A DNA stretch of 18,707 nucleotides. It comes from CALCKW01 sp033852095. Its GTDB lineage: Bacteria > Pseudomonadota > Gammaproteobacteria > CALCKW01. Positions 14,204 through 18,707 of this stretch are shown piece after piece. The DNA is taken from contig JAWSVD010000213.1 in NCBI GenBank assembly GCA_033852095.1, positions 1 through 18,707 on the forward strand. The letters run 5' to 3'. The notes below the pieces were generated by a model. It was not told the DNA's origin. It was given only the letters and a program-made list of their open reading frames with translations, and did no database searches. Position numbers and translations under genes: made by a program. Within the stretch, counting starts at the first letter, position 1, and each line of letters opens with the position of its first letter.

Positions 14204-16150
14204 CTAAGAGTTAGTGGTCTTGGGGCAGGCTTGTGATTTGCCTTTGTTTGCGGCGGCGCTGAGTGACAACAGCACGGCTATCAATACAAACCCCGCCAAT
14301 TTCACTTCAATGACCGCGTCCCCGCCACCCTGCAGATCGGGCAGCAGGAGCAGAGCGCCGGCGGCGACGAAAGCCACCCGCGACAGAGCGTTTAGCGGCT
14401 GCCTGAAGATACCGGCGAAGCCCACGGAGATCGCCCAGACGCCCAGCAGAGCACTGACCACGGCAATGGCTATCTGTGGTGGCTCACCGATCAGCAGCAG
14501 TGCGGGGGTGGTGACGAAGATAAAGGGGATGATGTAGGCCGTCCAGCCGAGCCGCATGGCGGTGAAGGCTGTTTTGAGCGGGTCGGCCCGGGCGATGCTG
14601 GCGGCGAAAAAGGCGCCGATAGCGATGGGCGGGGTGACCATGGACATCATGCCGAGGTAGAAGATAAAGAGATGGGCGGCGATGGGCTCGACGCCCACTT
14701 GCACCAGCGAGGGCGCCACCAGCACAGCCAACAACAAATAGACCCCGACGGTGGGCATGCCCATGCCCAGAATAATGCACACCAGCGCGGAGATGATCAG
14801 CAGCAAAAAGAGGTTGCCCTCACCGAGCTGCACCAGAAAATAGGTCAAACCAAAACCCAGGCCTGTGATGTTGAGAATGCCGATAATAAAACCCGCAGCG
14901 GCGCCTATCATGATGATGTCGACGATGGCGTGGCCGGTGTCGGCGAGGCATTCCAGTATGTCGCGTGCGTTCATGCGCTTGTTTTTGTAGCCCATCAGCA
15001 CGCCGACGACCAGTGCGCCCAAGGCGCCCCACAGGGCCGCGGTCTCCGGGCGCTGGTTAAAGTTGAAGAGCGCAAGTACGACGGCGGCAAAGGGCACAAC
15101 AAAAAACCAGCCCTGTCGCAGCACGGTGCGCTTTGTGGGGATAAGCGCCGAGTCGACCGCTTCAATCTGCTGCTTGTGGGCTTCCAGGTCCACCTGTATG
15201 TACAGCGCGGCGTAATACAGCACCGCCGGCACCAGCGCGGCGATCACCACCTGGCTGTAGCTGATCTGCAGAAACTCCGCCATCAAGAAGGCCACCGCAC
15301 CCATCACCGGCGGCATGATCTGCCCACCGGTTGAGGCGACCGTCTCGATGGCCGCCGCCGTGTGGGGCTTGAAGCCGCCTTTTTTCATCATGCGAATGGT
15401 CACCACACCGGTGGCCACAATATTGGAGACCACCACGCCGGAGATAGAACCGAACAGGGCCGAGGCGATGGTGGCGATCTTGCCCGAGCCGCCCCTGCTG
15501 CGGCCCATCAGCGAAAGGGCCACGTCGTTGAAAAAATCTGCGCCGCCCGAGCGCAGCAGCAACTGACCAAAGAGAATAAAACCGATGACGATAGTCGCAG
15601 CCACGTTGAGGGTCAGGCCTAGCATGGCGTTGGTGTCCAGCCCAAGATAGAGCAGCAGCCGATCGAGCGCGATCTCGCGGGTCTGCAGTGGGCCCGAGAG
15701 ATGGTCGCCCACCATCGCAAAACCCAAAAACAACAGCACCACGATCACCAGGGTGATGCCCACCACGCGGCGCAGGCCTTCGAGCACCAGCACAAACAGC
15801 ACCGTGGATGCGATCAGTGCGTCCAGCGGGCGGTCCAGCTGCCGCTCCACCAGATGGGGGTATTGCACCGCCAAATACAGGCATGTGGTCAATGCCAGCA
15901 GGGCGATCAATGCATTGAGTTTGCGTTTCGCCAAACTGGACTGCGGTTTCAGGAATACCAGCGCGAGGCTGAGCCCGAGAATGACCGCGAGGTATTGCTC
16001 GGTGTAGATGGCCCATCCCATGCGGCTGAACAAATCGGCGGCAAAGGCGATCGCGGCGAGGGCGATCAACACCCCCAGGGTGCTTCTCAGCCCCGCCATG
16101 ATTGCCGCTTCCTCGGAGAGGCTTATTGCAGGGACAGAGTCCGCGTTCAT
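14204..16150 (-). CDS. TRAP transporter permease, fused small and large (4TM/12TM) subunits
   Basis: This 648-residue inner-membrane protein has about sixteen or more hydrophobic segments. The N-terminal part (about 20-150) corresponds to the small DctQ-like subunit and the rest to the DctM-like channel. The hallmark of fused TAXI-type permeases is seen: GGSGKIATIASALFGSISG (220-238), NIVATGVVTI (243-252), ETVASTGGQIMPPVMGAVAF (269-288), then GMGMPTVGVYLL and the later MVTPPIA. It uses an ion gradient and works with a periplasmic binding protein. AAGGTG precedes the ATG. The binding-protein gene ends 43 bases upstream, so the two form one transporter. Its place between the ring-hydroxylating and ring-cleaving genes suggests an aromatic acid such as salicylate or gentisate as cargo (inference). 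Confidence 0.93.
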   Translation of the reverse strand: MNADSVPAISLSEEAAIMAGLRSTLGVLIALAAIAFAADLFSRMGWAIYTEQYLAVILGLSLALVFLKPQSSLAKRKLNALIALLALTTCLYLAVQYPHLVERQLDRPLDALIASTVLFVLVLEGLRRVVGITLVIVVLLFLGFAMVGDHLSGPLQTREIALDRLLLYLGLDTNAMLGLTLNVAATIVIGFILFGQLLLRSGGADFFNDVALSLMGRSRGGSGKIATIASALFGSISGVVVSNIVATGVVTIRMMKKGGFKPHTAAAIETVASTGGQIMPPVMGAVAFLMAEFLQISYSQVVIAALVPAVLYYAALYIQVDLEAHKQQIEAVDSALIPTKRTVLRQGWFFVVPFAAVVLALFNFNQRPETAALWGALGALVVGVLMGYKNKRMNARDILECLADTGHAIVDIIMIGAAAGFIIGILNITGLGFGLTYFLVQLGEGNLFLLLIISALVCIILGMGMPTVGVYLLLAVLVAPSLVQVGVEPIAAHLFIFYLGMMSMVTPPIAIGAFFAASIARADPLKTAFTAMRLGWTAYIIPFIFVTTPALLLIGEPPQIAIAVVSALLGVWAISVGFAGIFRQPLNALSRVAFVAAGALLLLPDLQGGGDAVIEVKLAGFVLIAVLLSLSAAANKGKSQACPKTTNS

Positions 16151-16193
16151 TCAAAGCACCTTTTGCAAAAAGAAATGGGATGGGCCGCTGCAC

Positions 16194-17153
16194 TTATTGC
16201 TGCCAGAGGCCCTTCTCTTCGAAGTACTTGATAGCCCCCGGGTGGTATTCGATGCCGGGGTAGTTGCTGTTTTCAGAGTCAACCGCCAGCGCTTTAAAGC
16301 CCGGGAAGATCTTGATCAGGGTCTCTTTGTTCTCCAGGATCGCCGCCACCATCTGGTAGACCTGCTGGTCCGAGACATCGGCGTTGACCACCAGCACGTT
16401 GTCCCAAGTGAGCATTTGTGTGGGCTCTTCTATGCCCACTAGGTGCGGCGCTGGCTTAACTTCGGAAAAGTAAAAGGCGGGCCGCACGCTGAGAATGGCA
16501 TCCAATGCCACCTTGTCTGTATTGACCGGCAGGAACTTCACCCCGCCAACAGCCGCGCTCACTTCGGCCACCTTGGGTCCACCGACGGCGAAATAGGTGG
16601 CGTCTACTCGTCCAGAAGAGAGATTGTTCGCCGCGCGGATCAAGTCCGGCACGGGCACGCCCTCGACGTCGTCCCAGGTGACGCCGCCGGTGGCCAGCAT
16701 CGCCTTCATGTGCGGTCGGCCGATGGGGAAGGCGTTCCACTCCGAGGCGACTCGCTTACCGCGCAGATCATCGATGCTGTCGATGCCCGCGTCCTTGCGC
16801 ACAAAGATACCGATGGGTTGAGGGCTGATGCGCATGGCAATGCGCAGGTTGGGGCGCGCTCGTCCGTCGTAGTCCCCGCTGCCCTGAACAGCGACAATTG
16901 CATCGTTGACGTCATTGATGGCGAATTCGGCCAGGCCCTGGTCTACGGCGTCCATCATGGCGCGGTTGCCGCTGTAGGGTTGTACCACCAGGTTGATGCC
17001 CGCTTTTGAGCGGCCCACCGTGGCGAAGCCGTTGCTCATGGTGTTCCACACAGAGCCCTGGGGTGGGGAGGCGATGGACATAATGCCAGCCGACGCAGGG
17101 GCGCCGAGGCTCAGTGCGCAGGCGGTCAAAACGCTCAGTAGTGTCTTCTTCAT
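16194..17153 (-). CDS. TAXI-family TRAP transporter solute-binding protein
   Basis: This 319-residue periplasmic binding protein has a Sec signal peptide cleaved near PASA (19-22). It shows the TAXI pattern: IASPPQGSVWNTMSNGFATV near the mature N-terminus, PYSGNRAMMDAVDQGLAEFAINDVND in the first lobe, IGIFVRKDAGIDSIDDLRGKRVA in the hinge region, then the ATYFAVGGP segment. AGGAA lies seven bases before the ATG. The 111-base gap upstream is the largest in the operon and carries an 11-bp direct repeat, so an extra internal promoter is possible. It pairs with the fused TRAP permease just downstream. The ligand is inferred from context only. Confidence 0.92.
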   Translation of the reverse strand: MKKTLLSVLTACALSLGAPASAGIMSIASPPQGSVWNTMSNGFATVGRSKAGINLVVQPYSGNRAMMDAVDQGLAEFAINDVNDAIVAVQGSGDYDGRARPNLRIAMRISPQPIGIFVRKDAGIDSIDDLRGKRVASEWNAFPIGRPHMKAMLATGGVTWDDVEGVPVPDLIRAANNLSSGRVDATYFAVGGPKVAEVSAAVGGVKFLPVNTDKVALDAILSVRPAFYFSEVKPAPHLVGIEEPTQMLTWDNVLVVNADVSDQQVYQMVAAILENKETLIKIFPGFKALAVDSENSNYPGIEYHPGAIKYFEEKGLWQQ

Positions 17154-17214
17154 CTGGTATTTCCTGGTGTTTGTCGTAATTTATATAGTCATTGGGCTTT
17201 TAGCAGCCGGGTTA

Positions 17215-17240
17215 TCGCTGGTTTGGTCTTCGCTGGTTTG
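17215..17240. repeat. 11-bp direct repeat upstream of the TAXI gene
   Basis: TCGCTGGTTTG occurs at 17215-17225 and again at 17230-17240, 15 bases apart start to start. It lies 62-87 bases upstream of the TAXI start codon. On the minus strand the copies precede an AT-rich TATATAAAT stretch (about 17188-17180) that could be a -10 region. Possible tandem regulator sites; function is inferred. Confidence 0.55.
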
Positions 17241-17264
17241 CTTTTTTGTGACTTGTAATAAACG

Positions 17265-17579
17265 TTATTCGAGTTGCAGGTAGACCTGCTCCGCCTCTAT
17301 GCGGGTCGGGTAGGTCTTTATGTCCTCGGTGAGCGGGGCGCACATGGCCTTGCCGCTCTTGATACAAAATCGCCCCTGATGCAGCGGGCACTCTATTTCT
17401 CCGTCCTCCAAAAATCCGTCGCTCAGCAGCGCCTGGCCGTGGGTGCAGACGTTGTCGGTGGCGAAGACTTCTCCGTCGACCTTGTACACCGCAATGGACT
17501 TGCCCTGGACGCTGATGCCAAGCACGTCGTCTTCGGGAATGTCCTGCAGTGGCACTGCGCTTATCCAGTTGTCGCTCAT
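17265..17579 (-). CDS. Rieske [2Fe-2S] ferredoxin of the ring-hydroxylating oxygenase
   Basis: This is a 104-residue Rieske ferredoxin like NagAb/NahAb, which passes electrons from a flavin reductase to the oxygenase. The cluster motifs are complete: Cys45 and His47 in VCTHGQALLSDG, Cys64 and His67 in CPLHQGRF. AAGGA lies seven bases before the ATG. It starts 41 bases after the small-subunit stop codon, so it belongs to the same transcript. The matching ferredoxin reductase is not in this window and must be encoded elsewhere. Standard NADH nitrite reductase small-subunit proteins share the fold, but the neighbours make the oxygenase role clear. Confidence 0.92.
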   Translation of the reverse strand: MSDNWISAVPLQDIPEDDVLGISVQGKSIAVYKVDGEVFATDNVCTHGQALLSDGFLEDGEIECPLHQGRFCIKSGKAMCAPLTEDIKTYPTRIEAEQVYLQLE

Positions 17580-17620
17580 GTAAATCCTTCTAGGTGTCGC
17601 TCGCGGTGGTGGGGCGACGG

Positions 17621-18091
17621 TTAAATGGGGTAGATCAGCGAGTTGAGGATCATCTCGTTGTCAAACACACACAGACGTGATTGCAGCTTGAGCCCCGCGC
17701 TTGTTACTTCAATGCGGTCTATGTAGCGGCCGACGTTGAACACCTCGGCGATGCCGTCGTTCTTGGTGCGGTAGACCGTGTAGTTCGCTTGGGATTCGAT
17801 CAATCCCGCCGACTCGCTGATGATCAGGGGGGAGGCGACCAGGTGCAGTTGCTGATAGGGTTCGTGGAAAATGGTTTCGGTGATGCCATAGATGCGGTCT
17901 TTGAGCATGCCCTTGCTGCTAAACGACAGCGCCGCCATGGGCAGGCCACGGTCGTAGTTCTCACGGGCTTGTATTTTGTAGCTGCAGTGCTCGGTGAAGA
18001 GATCGAGCCAGCTGTCCCACTGGGCTTGATCAACAACGTTGGCGTAGTGCTGATAGAACTGGCTGAGCGCTAAGTAGTTTTCGCTGTTCAT
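17621..18091 (-). CDS. nagH: Salicylate 5-hydroxylase small (beta) subunit
   Basis: This 156-residue protein has the SnoaL/NTF2-like cone fold of ring-hydroxylating dioxygenase beta subunits, which scaffold the alpha trimer. Family marks include YANVVDQAQWDSWLDLFTEH (17-36), KDRIYGITETIFHEPYQQLH (64-83), and VGRYIDRIE. I chose the ATG at 18091, two bases past the large-subunit stop codon (18094-18096), over an upstream TTG at 18118. This spacing implies translational coupling with the large subunit. The salicylate specificity comes from the resemblance of the large subunit to NagG and from the gentisate genes downstream; other hydroxybenzoate or aminobenzoate hydroxylases are less likely alternatives. 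Confidence 0.85.
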   Translation of the reverse strand: MNSENYLALSQFYQHYANVVDQAQWDSWLDLFTEHCSYKIQARENYDRGLPMAALSFSSKGMLKDRIYGITETIFHEPYQQLHLVASPLIISESAGLIESQANYTVYRTKNDGIAEVFNVGRYIDRIEVTSAGLKLQSRLCVFDNEMILNSLIYPI

Positions 18092-18093
18092 GC

Positions 18094-18707
18094 TCAAACC
18101 CCCATCACTTTGCGCCAATAGGCGTACATGCCCCTGATCAAAGTCTCGGAAATCATGTGGTCGGTATGGCCAATCTCCTTGCCGCCGAGCTCCGCGAGCG
18201 AGCGGTGAAAGGGCTTTTGCTCGAAACCCTCCTGGGAGAACTCGATCACCTCGCCGTCGTCGGCGGAGACAAAACCCGCCGGGCCGAAGAGATTGGCCTG
18301 GCGCAGGCGGCGCTCGGTCATCTCTTCTGTGTCGTCTTCGTAGCCAAAGTGGGTCCAGACAAAATCGAAAGAGTCATGGCCGCGTGGTTGGATATGGCGG
18401 GTGGTGACGCTGTTGACCTGCTGTTGCAAAATCACGCTGGGGAAGAGAGTCATCATCACTGCGGTCGGGCCATTCCACCAGGGCTCAACTTCCACGTCCA
18501 AAAAACTTGGGTCGTTGAGCTGCATGGATTCCTTGTAGCTCGCCACATTGGTCGTCTGGCTGTCTTTGCCACCGCTGCCACGGGTGGAGATCATCGCCGC
18601 GTGACGAAAATGCTGGTCCATTTTTAGCTCGGAGCGATTGTCCGCGCGCCACAAGCCAAAGGTGACGAACCAGGTGTGCAACAAACCGGGGTGGTAGGGG
18701 TCTTTGA
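18094..18707 (-). CDS. nagG: Salicylate 5-hydroxylase large (alpha) subunit, C-terminal part only
   Basis: The coding frame runs off the right edge, so only about 204 C-terminal residues of an expected 420 or so are seen; the Rieske domain lies outside. The visible part begins KDPYHPGLLHTWFVTFGLWR and continues through MQLNDPSFLDVEVEPWWNGP, RHIQPRGHDSFDFVWTHFGY and a C-terminal EIGHTDHMISETLIRGMYAY segment. This matches the catalytic domain of NagG-type salicylate 5-hydroxylases. The enzyme inserts one oxygen atom into salicylate to give gentisate. It is the most upstream operon gene visible; more operon genes or the promoter must lie beyond the edge. Confidence 0.87.
   Translation of the reverse strand, partial: KDPYHPGLLHTWFVTFGLWRADNRSELKMDQHFRHAAMISTRGSGGKDSQTTNVASYKESMQLNDPSFLDVEVEPWWNGPTAVMMTLFPSVILQQQVNSVTTRHIQPRGHDSFDFVWTHFGYEDDTEEMTERRLRQANLFGPAGFVSADDGEVIEFSQEGFEQKPFHRSLAELGGKEIGHTDHMISETLIRGMYAYWRKVMGV

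Noticed and set aside
14672..15334. 220-codon plus-strand frame inside the TRAP permease
   Set aside because: Hydrophilic, His/Gln-rich antisense shadow of a membrane protein; no motif.

Overview
The window looks like chromosomal DNA from a free-living, probably marine, gammaproteobacterium. The basis is moderately high G+C, ordinary Shine-Dalgarno starts (several GTG), many lipoprotein and Sec signals, a PQQ-type sugar dehydrogenase and a TAXI-type TRAP transporter. The genus cannot be fixed from the sequence. There are no rRNA, tRNA or CRISPR features and no insertion sequences.

Left part (1-6178). A stand-alone MHYT-domain membrane sensor (513-1217) converges on two minus-strand genes: a PQQ-dependent sugar dehydrogenase lipoprotein followed by an endonuclease/exonuclease/phosphatase-fold lipoprotein. 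A GH114-type glycosidase lipoprotein is divergent from these, and a perfect 12-bp inverted repeat lies in the shared intergenic region. Next come a secreted DUF2059-like protein, whose C-terminus may be frameshifted and which ends in a strong intrinsic terminator, and an isochorismatase-family cysteine hydrolase.

Middle (6303-9753). The most unusual locus is on the minus strand. A 584-residue protein joins an N-terminal alpha/beta-hydrolase (Ser143) to a C-terminal caspase-like C14 protease (His354/Cys412). It is followed after 107 bases by an astacin-like zinc metalloprotease with a pre-peptidase C-terminal domain and no visible signal peptide. The pair sits behind an AT-rich, gene-free 569-base region with several inverted repeats. 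I read it as a possible regulated protease/lipase module, perhaps for cell death or defence; that function is inference.

Right part (9754-18707). A 4,5-DOPA-dioxygenase-type extradiol enzyme (ygiD-like) and a LysR regulator are divergent around a clear palindrome. Then, all on the minus strand, comes a compact salicylate/gentisate operon. In transcription order it encodes the salicylate 5-hydroxylase large subunit (cut by the window edge), small subunit, Rieske ferredoxin, TAXI solute-binding protein, fused TRAP permease, maleylpyruvate isomerase, gentisate 1,2-dioxygenase and fumarylpyruvate hydrolase. Together these would import an aromatic acid, hydroxylate salicylate to gentisate, cleave the ring to maleylpyruvate, isomerise it to fumarylpyruvate and hydrolyse that to fumarate and pyruvate. 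The ferredoxin reductase and the operon's regulator are not in the window.
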